A stretch of 64,000 bases of DNA, from contig JAGQDJ010000156.1 in NCBI GenBank assembly GCA_022885665.1, positions 682,001 to 746,000 of the forward strand, given 5' to 3'. How positions within the stretch are numbered: position 1 is the stretch's first letter; every line of letters starts with the position of its first letter. This document shows, piece by piece, positions 45,904 through 58,900 of this stretch. The position numbers and the translations under genes are program-made. The notes beneath the pieces were generated by a model. It saw only the letters and a list, made by a program, of their open reading frames with translations. It made no database searches and had not been told where the DNA came from. Origin of the DNA: Triops longicaudatus (Eukaryota > Arthropoda > Branchiopoda > Notostraca > Triopsidae).

Positions 45904-46137
45904 CTAGTTTTTCTCGCCCTCCAGGAGCTCGGCAACGGTCTTGGTTGAGCTCGAAGGACTTTTACTGCAGCGAGCCTTCAAGCTGGGTTCCTCAATGCGT
46001 GTTATCTTAATGCGGGGACTACGACAATAGTGGGAGCCGCGATCGATAATCCTGCGCGCAGCACACAGCAAAACCTGTCGTTTCTGTCCTAACTTGAATG
46101 AATAACTGTACGCATTATGTAAGGAGGCATCACAAGC
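45904..46137 (-). CDS. Probable terminal exon of an unidentified gene
   Basis: A 77-codon stop-to-stop minus frame without a Met, so best read as a last exon. Codon choice is GC-leaning and consistent, and the text is protein-like: LGQKRQVLLCAARRIIDRGS, then CRSPRIKITRIEEPSLKARC, ending LLEGEKN. Possible acceptors are CAG at 46052-46054 and at 46075-46077. LGQKRQVLLCAARRI resembles the last helix of a SAM domain (LGxRxxILxAI pattern), which is a guess from pattern only; if true, the exon must begin further upstream. No partner exon was found between here and the CCDC88 3' end. Confidence 0.4.
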   Translation of the reverse strand, partial: ACDASLHNAYSYSFKLGQKRQVLLCAARRIIDRGSHYCRSPRIKITRIEEPSLKARCSKSPSSSTKTVAELLEGEKN

Positions 46138-48446
46138 TTAGTGTGGATAAAGCGATTTCTGAGTTCGTCGAACGACTCTGACATGACTATTGAAATACCG
46201 TAAACTACGGTACCAAAACACAGTATCTACAACATAAATAATCTCTTGCGTTTTTCGTACCGAAAATAGGCCATTTTGCACGACCAGGCACTTGTTATCA
46301 ATAATTAGTAAAATGTATTTTTAAAGAATAATATTAGAAAAAATATTTCGATATATGGCTACATGTTCAAAGTTTTTTAAGGCTGATTTCGGAGTTAAAA
46401 AGATTGAGCATATTTGAACTTCTTGGATTGAATTTGCTATGCGAAATTAACGTGCTGTGCTAATAATGCACTGCAATGCTTTTTTGTGGCAGTGCCTGGG
46501 TAAATATGCAATTGAAAAACCGGACTTGTATAAATAAAGAAACGCTCTAAAATAGCTATTTAATTTTTTTATAGTAGATACAGCTGCAAAAACAGCTTGC
46601 CTATTCTGGAGATGTTTTTCAAAGATTTACTACGTTCAATGAAATGCGCTTCTTTCACAGATTTCAAGATGCATACATAAAGGTATGCATGAGATGAATA
46701 TATAAATGTTTGAATCGTTATCTAGAATGTAAGGCGTGAATGCATGCATATGAACGGAGAGGTAAAAATCAGTGAAGTGTCAGTTTATGCACACGACTTA
46801 ACCAATAACTGTCCTGTTTGTATATTTCTTACAAAAATGCCAACTTTAATTTATTCGAGATTCATATGGGTTGTCGAATAAACATTTTTCCTTTATTTAG
46901 AAAATAGTTTCTTGGAGATCGAAAGCCTCCGCCGTGCAGTCGAACTGCAGAATTTTAACTGAATTTGCACATTACACGACAAACCCTTCTAATGTTTGTT
47001 AAAATCGATGTAAATTATATAGAGATGTTACTTTTGAAAGGCGAATATTTCGTTTTCTTTTCATGACTGTAATACTAGACGCTCAGTCAACTTGACACAC
47101 AATTCACTTAGCACGAATTCAATTGTTTGCTCCTTTCGAGCCAAAGTTTATTTAAAGCTTTGAAATTCCCAACAAACCACCTAAAATTTTAAAATATCGT
47201 ATAATCCCGTGCAAAAACCTCTCACCAGTTTTCGATATAAAATCTTCTTATTTTGCTAGAAAAATGTTCAATAACAATTTAACTGACTTGCCAATGAGTT
47301 TTAAGCAGTTGATTTATCATGTTCGGTAAGAATTTTTTTCACCAACCTACGTTCGTATATTTTTCTATTCGGAGTCTAGTCTGAGAAATTATCCTTAGAT
47401 ACGAATAGCTTTTAGAAATGTTGCAAAATGTTAACCAATCGTTTATTTAAAAAAAAAAGAAAAAAAGAGAAGAAGTTATTTAAACGTAATCCATGCTTCC
47501 TTACACACTCTGGTTCTAGCCAACTCACTCTCCAGCTTCTCCTGTGACCATGGGCGTTTAAGCTCCATCCTAAACCCTTTTATAAACAAAAGCGGTAATT
47601 CGAGAAAGTAGCTTTGAGTCCCACATTGTATACCTACCATATACCCCCTACTCGTACCACAATCATGGGTAGGGTTCTTCAGTCAGTCCCCTTGTTTCAG
47701 CCATCCAGTGGTTTCATCTTGGAGCATATTTCGCAGATCCAGGGGACACTACTTTACATACATCTTTTTCAAAACGTCAAGGTCTGCGAAGGGTCCACTT
47801 GAACAAAGTAGAACAAGTACGAAAAACTGGGTTTGTTCAAGGGTCGTGTTCAATCCTTATACGGACCTTTGGGGTCGCCAGGGCTGCTTATGTGTGGCCA
47901 TGCTATTTGTCTTGGACCGCTTGCGCGGCCACTTGTACCGGGCGATTGTCCTTTCTACCCGATCTCTTTTGTGTCCGTGTGCACAGAGGAAGCCGAAGAG
48001 TTTAAGGGCACACAGAAAGCTAAGAAAGTAGCTAAAACGCTTCCTGTATTGGTTGCACTAAGGCCAACACGAAAGACTAATCCGCTAATCGAAGTGAAGG
48101 AGCGAAGACAACGTCAAGAAAAAGGAATGCGTACCTGGGGACAAAGGATGCTTGATTTGGGTCATCTAAATAATGGTTGCCCATGTACAATTTCTTTACC
48201 TAAGAGTCTGACAACGACAAGTCGAATAGATCAAGCTCAAATTTTGTTTTATGCGACAAACTGATTTTAACAAGCACCAAAGTCACTTATTTACGTTTTT
48301 CGCGAAAACTGCACGGGGGCGAACGCACACAAAAAATATCGCAAGAGGAAACAATTGCAGCGTAAAGAATGATGCATAATAGCACATATAATATATCCAC
48401 CGTCTAATCTTTTCGTGCTGTCCGGCTTCTTTTCATTTGTATAGAC
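46138..48446. other. No supported gene
   Basis: AT-rich DNA, then a more GC-balanced patch at 47.8-48.26 kb with a 143-codon + strand frame (47833-48264). The second half of that frame is charged and coding-like after a possible CACAG acceptor near 47985, but it has no domain, partner exon or poly(A) signal. No canonical AATAAA for CCDC88 was seen close to its stop; the nearest good one on the minus strand is about 1 kb away (near 47444). Confidence 0.4.
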
Positions 48447-50180
48447 TTACACGCACCCATATTCATACCAAATCGAATTCCTATTCGCTTCTTCTCCTTC
48501 TTTCGCATTCTCAGCGGCTCTTACTGGATTCGCTGACGAACGGGGAGTTGCCGGGGTGTTTAGTCTGGGGGCTAATTGGGGTCGAACAGCGTGACTAGAA
48601 GTAGGAGCTATGTCGTTACTCGAAGTTGAAGGCAAAGGACGATTTCTAGCCGGCAAAGGAGGGGAACTAAAAATAAAAACATTTGTTTAAAAAACTTTGT
48701 TATTTCAGTTTATAAAAAGGTTACTTCGTATGCTCTTCCAAAAACGATGCGCGACCTCTTATTGTGTCATCTGAGGTAAGAGTACGAGGCAAAGGCCGCG
48801 GTGGAGCTGAAGAGTTATTAGGCAACCTGACCGAGCCTCGTCTTTCCAAGTTAGACGCTATCGGACTTTCAACCGGGGACGCGATGGTTACGTTGATATT
48901 GGTGGTTTTCACAATGCGTTGATGCTGAGGAGTCGTTGACGGCGTACTTGTACTATTACTACTATTTCCATTCATCGCACGCGTAAGCGTTGCATCATCG
49001 TGGAAGCTTGACGAATTCGATATTTTGTGGATTGGACCTGAGATGGCAGTAGCGTCGTTTTCTTGCGGTGATTGCTGGTGCGTGAAGTGCGAGGAATTTA
49101 GTGCAGGGACGATTTTTGATGTGACGGTAGTGCTGCCAGGTGAATCGGGTTTATCCTTTACAGGTTTGCTTGGTAGAGGTGGGGCAGGAACATCATTTGG
49201 ATCATTCGATGGCGAGATAGGACAAGAATGGTCGAGACCAATGCGTCGAAGGGGAGACGGTCGAAGAGGTGGAGGTACAACATTTTTTTCGTGTTCCAAT
49301 AAGAACATGGAATTCGGATTTGTCACCGTGGAATTAGGAATGGTGTACAGTTTACTATCGGAATGATCCGTATCTTTTTCGTAAATATACAAAGGTTGAC
49401 GTGACCCGGCACTTCCCAGGCCAAGACTTTCTGCCACTGGCAAGATTCCGCCACCTATTTGACAAAATATTATCAAATATACTCAATATCCGAAGTAAAG
49501 AACAAAAGACTGAGTTACTTACTCAGCTTTGATCGTTGATATGGAGAATCTTTGACGGAAGATATCGTACTGGAATCTAAATGGTTATCGTTTGACTTGC
49601 TCTCCCGAAATGCAAATGCGTCTGCGGGTAACGAGTCCCTTAAAAAAAAAAAAAAAAAATACAGAAAATTAATCTACTTGCTGATTTTTTTCTGAAAAAG
49701 AATAGAAAAAATCAGAGATTACGAAAGAAACTTACTTGAAAGTTGACTCAAGTTTTTCGAGCATACCGGGAGGCAAAGATTGCCGGAAATGTGCAGTGCT
49801 TAACAAGTTGGATCTTCCGGAACTGATCTTGGAGTCGCTTAGCACGCCGGAAGTTAACGTTAGATTTAAATCTAAATCACACGGTTCTTAACTTTGTATC
49901 ACACAAAATAGTATATTACGTTCATACCCTGAGGCGAACTCTGTCTTTCGCTTCCTGAATCGACTGATTCCGTGCCCCCTGAACCCAGTGAGGAACTGTC
50001 GTTGGCGTCAAGGCATTCTGTGCCATCTCCCAACCGGGATCGTGAACGAGATCGGCCCTATTACGAGATTAATGTTTTCGTTTAGGAAGACATCTGATTC
50101 TGCTGCTTACCCTCGGGACTTTGCTGATCAGATCGGTGCTAGCTTTGCGCATTCTTTTCACCAGATTGGATCCAAAATTT
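48447..50180 (-). CDS. CCDC88: CCDC88 C-terminal tail with PDZ ligand YGCV
   Basis: Six exons encode a Ser/Pro/Asn-rich tail: a basic patch (SNLVKRMRK), an RSRSRSR stretch, proline motifs (APPLPSKP, APPRPLPRT, SPPLPARNRPLP) and the terminus NSIWYEYGCV-stop. The last four residues are the Dishevelled PDZ ligand known from vertebrate Daple, which Girdin lacks. FLEEHTN at residues 1706-1712, straddling the last intron, resembles the FLEE core of the vertebrate G-alpha-binding GBA motif, but the flanking consensus is not kept. The 48725 donor is AA/GTAACC; reading through it gives an alternative form that ends at 48721 without the PDZ ligand. Confidence 0.88.
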
Positions 50181-52885
50181 CTGCGACTAGAAAAAGAATG
50201 TGGGTTATATTACGTTCGTGCAGTGGAAAAATAAAAGAAACGGAATGTATGCTGAAGAAAGAGACAGACTTACGGGCGAGTCGCATATCCGAAAATGTTG
50301 TCACTTTTGTGCGAGTAAGCAGAAAAGAAAGAGAGATAAGCATACATTTAGTCGCGAAGAAAGGAAAGTATAAGCGGATCAGAAAGATTGCTCCAACCTT
50401 TTCGGGGTGTTGTTTTCCATCCGTCGATATTGATCCATAATCTTTTCCTCCAATTTTTCTTTCTGGCGTTTCAGGTTGTTGACTTTATCACTGCAGATAG
50501 AAAACTCGTTTGGTATTACTGACATGAAAAGGAAATAAACTTACGCCAGGTTTTTCTCTTCTATATGAAAATGATCTTTGTCTTCCAAGGTTTGAGTGAG
50601 GAGATCATGGTATTGCGCCAACAACAATGACACTTGAGTCATAAGCGCTCTTCTATCTTCTTCCAGCGCATTATTCATTTGTGACAGCACCTAAAACAAA
50701 TGACTCGATTACAGATCGACACGGGTCAGATCTAAGTTTCTTCTACCTCGCATTTATTGTTCATTTTCGAGAGATCGATATCAAGGATACTGATCTGATC
50801 ACGGTATTCCGCCAGCTCTCCCTGCATTTCTGTTTGTTTCAGCTTCAGAGTGCTGTTGTCGGTTTTCAAAGCTTTATAGTCCATCTGCAAGTTCTTGTAC
50901 TCCGCTTTCAACTTCTCGTTGGCCACAAACAAACTTCGGAAGTCGTCCTTCAGGAGATAATAACAAACACAAATACTTGCATAAGAGACATCTTGCTTAT
51001 TTTATGAAAATTTACTTTAAGACGCGAATGCTCAGCACGTAAGTTAGCCAAAGAGCGCGAATCAGCCTGTAAAGCTTCCTTTTCGGCCTCAAAATTCGTT
51101 TTCAGGCGTGAAATGTCTTCCTGGATAGATTCTGCGATTGTCAGACGCTCCTGAGAAACCGACCCCAAAAAAAAAAAAGCAATCAATATGAGCGCTAACG
51201 TGAAAAAAAATCGGAAATCACTTGTAGGGCTTTGTACTCCAGTCGAACTTGTTTCTGGCTAACTTTAAGAGCTTCACGCTCTTTCAACAAGACGTCATAT
51301 TCCGCCGAAAGCTGCTCGTGAAGTTTCTGTAATTGCTCTTGGTCCTTGGACAGCTGCTCGTGTCTGGTTTGCAGTTCTTCGTACAGGCTCCGGGCCTACG
51401 GAATATTATGGAGTTGCATGACTTACAGGAATAGCTGTTATAGTGAAACGGTGCATGACGAAGCTATCGATATACACTGTCTGAAGAATTATTTCCTCTC
51501 TGAGTGCAAACCATATGCTTTTTTACGGGAATGAATGCAGGTCGTAATGCGTGACTTTACACGATCGACGACTACTAGACCTAGGAAAAGCCAAACTCAA
51601 ACTTTATTTATTCGCACTCACCTTTTCCCTCTCAGCCACCAATTCAGCTTGACTAGTCTGCAGTGTCTCTAGTTGCGTATGTAAAGAGGAACAACGGCTA
51701 TCCAAGGCAGTGTTCTCAACTTGCAAAGCGGCTAATGTTTGCTGCATTTGCATAGTTGCAGTTTGCGATGCCGCGGCGGTGTGCTCCACAGTTGCGAGGG
51801 CCGCAGTTAATTGTTGCTTCAAGGTCTCTTTTTCAGTGGCCAAAGCAGCATTCTACATGATGAATAGTTTACAGTACGACCGTTTTGTATCCAAAATAAA
51901 AGTGAGTTTTACTTGGTGTTCTATTTCATCGAGTTTGTCCTTCAAAGCTGTAAGCTCCTGGCGATTATTGGCGTGTTCTTTTTCTCGTTCCATTACGCTT
52001 TGATTGCTGTCTGTGGATGTTTCCAATAATCTTTGTACCAAGGCCTCTTTTTCACGTTGGACGGCTCGCAAATTGTCTCGCATTTCTATGTTTCGGGCAG
52101 TAGATTCTTCTAGGCGACTTTCCAAGGCTAGGATACGTTCTTCCTTCACTTCCAGGCTTCGCTTGAACGTTCCTTCCAACATCGATTCCAGAGCTTGGTA
52201 ACGATCTTCCGTCGGCGTGCACACAATCAGCTCTCGGTTCAAGCCCAAGTGTTGCAAGTCAGCACTCAGTTTTTCTAGCTCGTTATTCAGGTGTTGTACT
52301 CGGATCTTTTCAGAGACAAGTTCTTCCCGAAGAGCGCTCAAGGTGCGTTTCTCAACGGCACTTTGCTGCAAGAGTTCACGGTTCTCTTTCTCGAGTTCCT
52401 GCAAACGCGATTTCTGGACTTGAAGAAGTTCGACTTCTTTGACTAAGCGTTTGTTATCTCTTTCAAAGGTGGACGCCCGTGAAGTGACTTCGTCGATGGT
52501 GACATCTTTGACTTCCGTCGCTTGCTTAAGGCGCGAGATTTCCTTCGTTAGCGACTGGTTCTCCCGCTCGAAACGGTGATTGTCTGCTTCGAGTTGGGTC
52601 ATTTCTTTCTCAAGTTCGTTTAGGCGTCGACTAGAAGCCTTCAACGTCTCCAGGGTCTTGTGCAATTTGCCATTCTCATTTTCCACATCTCGGCACAAAC
52701 GCTCGGACTCATCAAGACGTCTCTGAAGAGTTTCACACGTGCGTTGTAATTTCTGATGCTCCGAAGTGAGACTCATGCATTGCGACTCCAACTCTTCAGC
52801 TTTACTGCACTCAGCCTTAAGAATACGGAAATTTTGCAGGCAATTAATATACACAATAATAATAATAATAATTTTAATAATAATT

Positions 52886-52959
<74 letters not shown>

Positions 52960-55900
52960 TAATAATAATAATAATCTTACTTTCAAAGTTTCTAGGGTGA
53001 TGGTTAGTTGTTGATTTCTGCGAGCCAGCTCCTCTTTTTCGTGTTCGGCCTCTGAAAGACGCTGACTGGTTTGCTTAAGAGTTTCCAAGGCTCGATTTAG
53101 TCGTTGGTTTTCCACAGCTAATTTGGAATTTTCTGCAGAAGTAAAATCCATTTTGGCACACAGTTGCTTCATGTTTTCCACTGTTTTGACCAAGTGTTTT
53201 CGTTCTGCTTCTGCAATGGACAAGTCTGCTTCCCACTTGGCATGTGTCTCGCACGTCTCTCGTAAGTTTGTTAACGACTGAGGAGAAACGGTATAGAAAA
53301 GGAAAGTTTCACACGCGTTTTTCTGACAAGTGAAATGACATTAACGTCAATGTGGTTAAAGTACCTGTAGCAGTTCTTGCTTTTCATGCTCTAACGTGCG
53401 ATTCTGGTGCTCGAGCTCAGCGAGCCTTTCGGCGTTTTCCCGTAGTCGTTGCTTGAGTTTCGTTTGTTGTTGGTTCTCAGCCTGCAGGCGAGAAAGCTGG
53501 ATTTGGAGCTCCTGGGAAACGTTGCGCAATTCCCGACTTTCGGCTTCAGCTTCCTCCAAACGCTGATTTTGAGACTTGGTTTGGCGTTCTCGAAGATTTT
53601 CCACCGTTTCGCATAGGAGTTCTTTCTCAATCTGGAATACAGGTACATGTAAAATAGATGTAAGTACAAAACTCTAGCAAACTGCTGTAAAAATACTTTT
53701 AAACTGTGTATTTGTATACGGTATTTAAACTATACAGTATAATTTGTTTTCTTTTTCTTTTTATATAAAAATACAACAAAAAGCTAAAACACACTATTTT
53801 TTATTTAATTATATTTTTTAAAGAATTCATTGAACTTCGAAATAAAGATTTAGAGCAGCGATGAAAAACGACAGGAATACTGTGCAAAATATAGAGTTCA
53901 ATCCTAATTTGAAGAGTGACTTTCTTCTAGGAAATTTTTTGGAAGTCGTAACTCATGTTAACAAGTTCATACAATAGAATGAGTTCAATGTACGACTGAC
54001 GCCACCAAACATTGTTACCTCGAGTTCAGCTTGTAAACGTTCGCTATTTGTTTTTATGACTTCCAAGGTCTCTTGCCACTTGACCGATTCCGAACGTGCA
54101 TTGTCCAAAGCGACCTCCAGCTCCAACACTCGCTGCTTTTCTTTTTGTCCATTTTCCATCATTTGCTCAATCTGCAATGTATCGCACGGATGGGTTTTAT
54201 TTGAAGAATAAATAAACAAGTTAACTTAATAAAAAGTAAATGTAATGTAAGACACGAAACGTACTTTCAAGGAAAGGCGTTTGTTTTCTTTTTCTAGTTC
54301 CAAGATTTTATCGGCACTCCCATGAAACGATGACTCTTTCATGCTGCTTATTAAGCCCATCAACTTCTGATTTTCTAACTCCAGTTTTCGTACTCGAGTC
54401 ATGGCTTCCACGCCTAACTGTTCAGAGAGACTATCTTTACCAAGATCTGTAAATAAATAAATAATAAAACAAAAAAGGTTAATCTTTCTATTTTCCCCGG
54501 AATTTGCATTGTACCTGAAGTCTGCGTTTTAAGGGAGTCCAGTTCAGCAATCAAACTGGCAGACTCGTTCAAACTATGCTTGGCACATAGGTGTAAATGC
54601 GCATTTTCTTCCGTCAGTTCTTGCAGTCGAACCCGGTCAGCATCTCTTTCCTGTATATTTATCAAAGATCAATATTTTAGTACGTAAGCAAACGCTATTT
54701 AAGGCAAATATGTTACCAATAATAAGTTATTAACGTGAGTCTTGTATTTTAAAACATCAGCCTCTAAATCAAGAAGATGGTCTGCCCTCTTGCGTGCGCT
54801 TTCCAGCTGGGATTCGAGCATATCTTTCGTTTCTTCCAACAAGCGGTTATCCTCTCGTAATTCTTCAATGCGCGACTTGTAAAATTCGATGTCCGCTACA
54901 CGATCGCGATAGCGCTGTAACTCCGCTTCCAGTCGATCGACTTTCTGCGCTCGTTCACGAACGATGTCCAATTCGTCGCGATAAGACTTCGCAGCCCGCG
55001 CATCTTGGACCAATTCTAGATTCTTTGCCATGCAACAGTCAAAAGTTTTTTAAATTAAAAGTTATTTTCGATTATCTAGCATGCCAAATACAATGAATGA
55101 TCGAGTTATTTACTTCTTGCCGCAGTTTGGCTAACGTTGTTTTGTTCACCTCTAATTCTTCTCGGCATTCCACAAGAGTTTCAGACTTTTCTTCCCTAGA
55201 GACCGTTACCAGCACGAGTTAGTCTTTACTTTTATCTTAGTGTTGATCGATGCGAGGCAACAAGTCAAATCTTGTTACGGTACTTACAATTCTTGTCGCA
55301 TTTTCCTTAACTTGGCTTTCAGGTCAGCCAATTCAACACCTGCGTGGTGTTTGTCATTATTGCTAAAAATCTTAGGATGGCATTTATCCATGTCTTCCAA
55401 AACGAGTTTGGTAACTTGCTAAAAAGAAAAATACAGAAATAAGATAAACAAAATAAACAAAAATAAATGATTTAAAGTCTTGTATTCTTGTTCCCGCAAT
55501 GAAGAAGCTTCAACCCTGCTTACTTGTGCATATTCGTCTCGCTCGCGAACCAACCGTTGTACATGTTGAACCAGCATTCGATACAGAGCTTCTTGTTGGT
55601 CTTCTGGAATTAGGGCTAGTTCACACCAGTCTTTACTCCAGACAGTCGCCGGGTTATCAGACACCTAAGCGCATAAGAGAGGCGTCAGTTACTGTCCCTA
55701 CGACAGGTTTTTATTACAGGGAACATTCCCTGACAAATGTCTTTGTTTTTACCTGCTGAATGCATTCTACAATGGCATGCTGCGTTTCGATAGGTAACTG
55801 CTTTATGTCGGTGATGATAGCTTCTTTGCGAGGTCCTTGAACAGCGCAACCCAAAACGAGTAGCAGTAACAGTTTCAAATCCGCTAAGGCGAGTTCACTG

Positions 55901-58900
55901 TCAGCATCACGACCGATAATAACAGGATCGGGAAGACGGGTGACGACTAGCTGACCCAGAACCTCCTGCAAATAAAGGAAAAAAATATCAATAATGCCCA
56001 TTACAGATACAATCTTGGACTCTACAAAAACGACAATGGTACAGCGAAGAATACCACGATTGTTTCTTTTTAGAAGAGGAAATGAAGTATAACAAGTGCA
56101 AATAAAATTCGAAATTCGAATTTTACGCTACAGAAACTTCAATACCGACACAGTTACGATCATAATTAGGTATATCTCTATCAGTTAGTCACGTTTTAAA
56201 CGAGTCACCGATCAAATTCTAACTAAAAGTGTTTGCATTTAATTGCCAGCTTGGCAGTTTACTCTTACGGGAAGCAGTTTAACGCTTTGAGGGCCAAAAA
56301 ATCTGTCACAAATACCGTAACTGTTTTGCAAGGTAAATGAACCGCAACTTTTAAAGCTGTCTCTCAAGAAATAAAAAAGACAGCAAATTGTAAAGACCGA
56401 CTAAGAACAGACACAAGGACGCTGAACTTGTTAGGTAACTTTTGAGTTAGAATCGTAATAAAACTTTACTCCAGTGGATTCATTTAAACCAGTGATTTCG
56501 TTTCCAGAACATGTGTGCTCCCCTTTTCACAAGTTTTTATTTTCCTTCCAGGTGACAACGAACACCAGTGCTGTTTGTTTTACGATCACGTGTTAAACCG
56601 GATTCAAGATCGAAAGATTTGAATAATTACTTTATGTACGATCATACGATCATGTGTTAAACCGGATTTGATAGAAAGATTGGAATAATTACTTTATGAG
56701 TTCCGTTAATTACACGCTATAAGCTAAAAATAAAAGCGTAAGAAAAATTACTGCTATCTGACTAATCTGGCTCTTTCGTTCCAACTCAACACAAAAATTC
56801 CAAATATTCCATTGTCACCATTAAAAAACGTTTTACTGTTTTTTCGTAGATTTCAATTAGTACAGCATTCTTACTCGTAGAAAAAAAATCCGAATGCTCC
56901 ATTGTCACTGTTCCAAAATTCCAACAAGTTTCATTCTTTTTCATCATTGAGATTGGCATCGCATTCTTTCATGTCTTATAGAGTACCCAAGCCTTTAAAA
57001 AACGAAGTCTCTGATGACAGTATAAAAAAACACGCTATTCTGGTCCTATCATAAAATAAAAGCAGCACTCACGAATTGAACATACAATTTTTGTGCTGTT
57101 TATCTACAAAAAGCTTAAGTATACAGTAGCCTGCCTTCACAAATTATAACCTGTAGTTCATTCCAGAGCAAAGACAAATCCTGAAACCCTAGAAGGTGCG
57201 TTTAGCCTTTAACCTGCCAGGCTTGGTGCTTTAAACGGTTCACAAATTGAGCAGCTTGAATACTGAATATGAAGCCATAAACTTTAATCTGACAGAAAGG
57301 TGTCAGGTGCAGTCATTAGGAGCATAACTTAGTGCGCATTAAAAAAGTTGCGAGTATTTCCTAAAGAAAGGCAAGGCAAAAAAATATATATATATATTTT
57401 TTACGAGATTTTATTTTCAGATTTTCAGAAAACATACGTTAAATTCTATGCTATTTCTGGTCTGTAAGTCTATACAGTCAAAACTCTTTCATGGGTTCGC
57501 TTTTAGCGGTTTCGACGGCAAAACGTTTGTGACTTTTTATTACTAATTGGAGACACTATTCTCTACGTGTCAAAAAATAAGAATATTAGAAATATTTCAG
57601 TCATGTATTCAAAATGATCCTGATGTAATCCAAATGAAAGTTGACCGGAAGTATCATTCTTTGCCTAAGGGAGTCATTGAAAAAGCAAAAATTTCAACGA
57701 TTGCCAAAAAATAAAAAAATTGGGTCACCTACTTCACCTCTGTGCAATGATGTCCCAGCGGTCATTTCAGTTATTAACAAAAGCTTCAATTACCGCAAAT
57801 ACTGTGCAAGTCGTTAGTCGCATAAATTGAAATTAAACTGAACAATACTTGTTTTTAGAAATCTGAGCGGGGAAAATTCAGTCTACACAACGGCTTGTAT
57901 AACTTTTTCGTGAAACTGTTCCCATCCATAGAACGCGCCTGATTATTAATCGATAAACTGACGAAGCATCTTCTGAATAGCGAATAAACCTGAAGGACTT
58001 GTTAAGCGAAACAAAAAAAAAAAAACAAAAAAAAAAAACAAGAAAGCAAGCAATTTGCTTGAAAATAGCTCAGCTTTATATAATTACGCTATGGTTTGTT
58101 AAAAATTAACAATTAAAAGAGTTTGAAAACCTGGTCTTCTTTACTGTTACATCAACAAATATTGAAGTGAAACGATGTACGGCAACGAGCTCACGCCGAC
58201 GAAATAAATAAATAAATAAATAAAAAACTGGTCTTCTTTTCATTCATTACAGAAAAAATTCCTCGCATTTCTACATTATTTTCCATATCATATTCACAAC
58301 TCTCTTACTCGCGGCATTTCTGCGGGACATATATGCTGCGAAGAAAAAGGTTTCACTACATATCTATACAAAAGTCAACATTCATAAATGATCATAAGCT
58401 GGCAGAAAACGCCCATTAGGAGGATACTGAATTCTTGCATATGAAGAGTTAGTATCTGCAGTTTTTTCGCTATGTATACAACAATATCTTACCCTTAAAA
58501 AAATAAAATAAAAAAATTTAAAAAATCCCTCTGCATTTGCCGTCTTATTTAGTGCATGCTGGAGAAAAACTTGCATTAAACAATACAGTTACATCAAAGA
58601 TTTTTCGATTACTTACCTCATAAAAGCTCCTGAGACTTTGAATGAGGAATTCCAAATTACGGATACGACCGCTGACATCATCAGGTGTTGACACGCCTCG
58701 CCGCGATCCCGGATTGCTGCGCAAAGATGCATACTTATTAGTTTCGTTTGACATTATCAACACTTTAGATTGTAAAACAAGGAGAGATACAAGTCGCAGA
58801 ATGCCTTGAGGCTATCACGACTAAAAACTGAACCTTTAAGATGTATCTGTTCTAAAATTAATGCACGCATTTCGACAGATTTGTTATTAACGCTTGGTAA

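Noticed and set aside
47833..48264. 143-codon + frame close to the CCDC88 3' end
   Set aside because: The second half is charged and coding-like, but there is no homology cue, AATAAA or partner exon, and it would converge on CCDC88.
52891..53223. Open frame with a poly-tyrosine tail
   Set aside because: It is the CCDC88 exon 53277-52981 reading through its donor into the AAT microsatellite; the family alignment requires splicing.
55419..55523. Read-through of the CCDC88 frame past 55524
   Set aside because: GTAAGC is a good donor, and splicing to 55418 (QVTKLV...ELADLKAKL) recovers the family sequence, while the read-through soon ends in low complexity.
58617..58754. ATG at 58754 as the CCDC88 start codon
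   Set aside because: An acceptor at 58717-58719 joins in phase to the exon at 63190-63249 and restores HOOK homology, so the ATG is most likely intronic. An alternative promoter is still possible.
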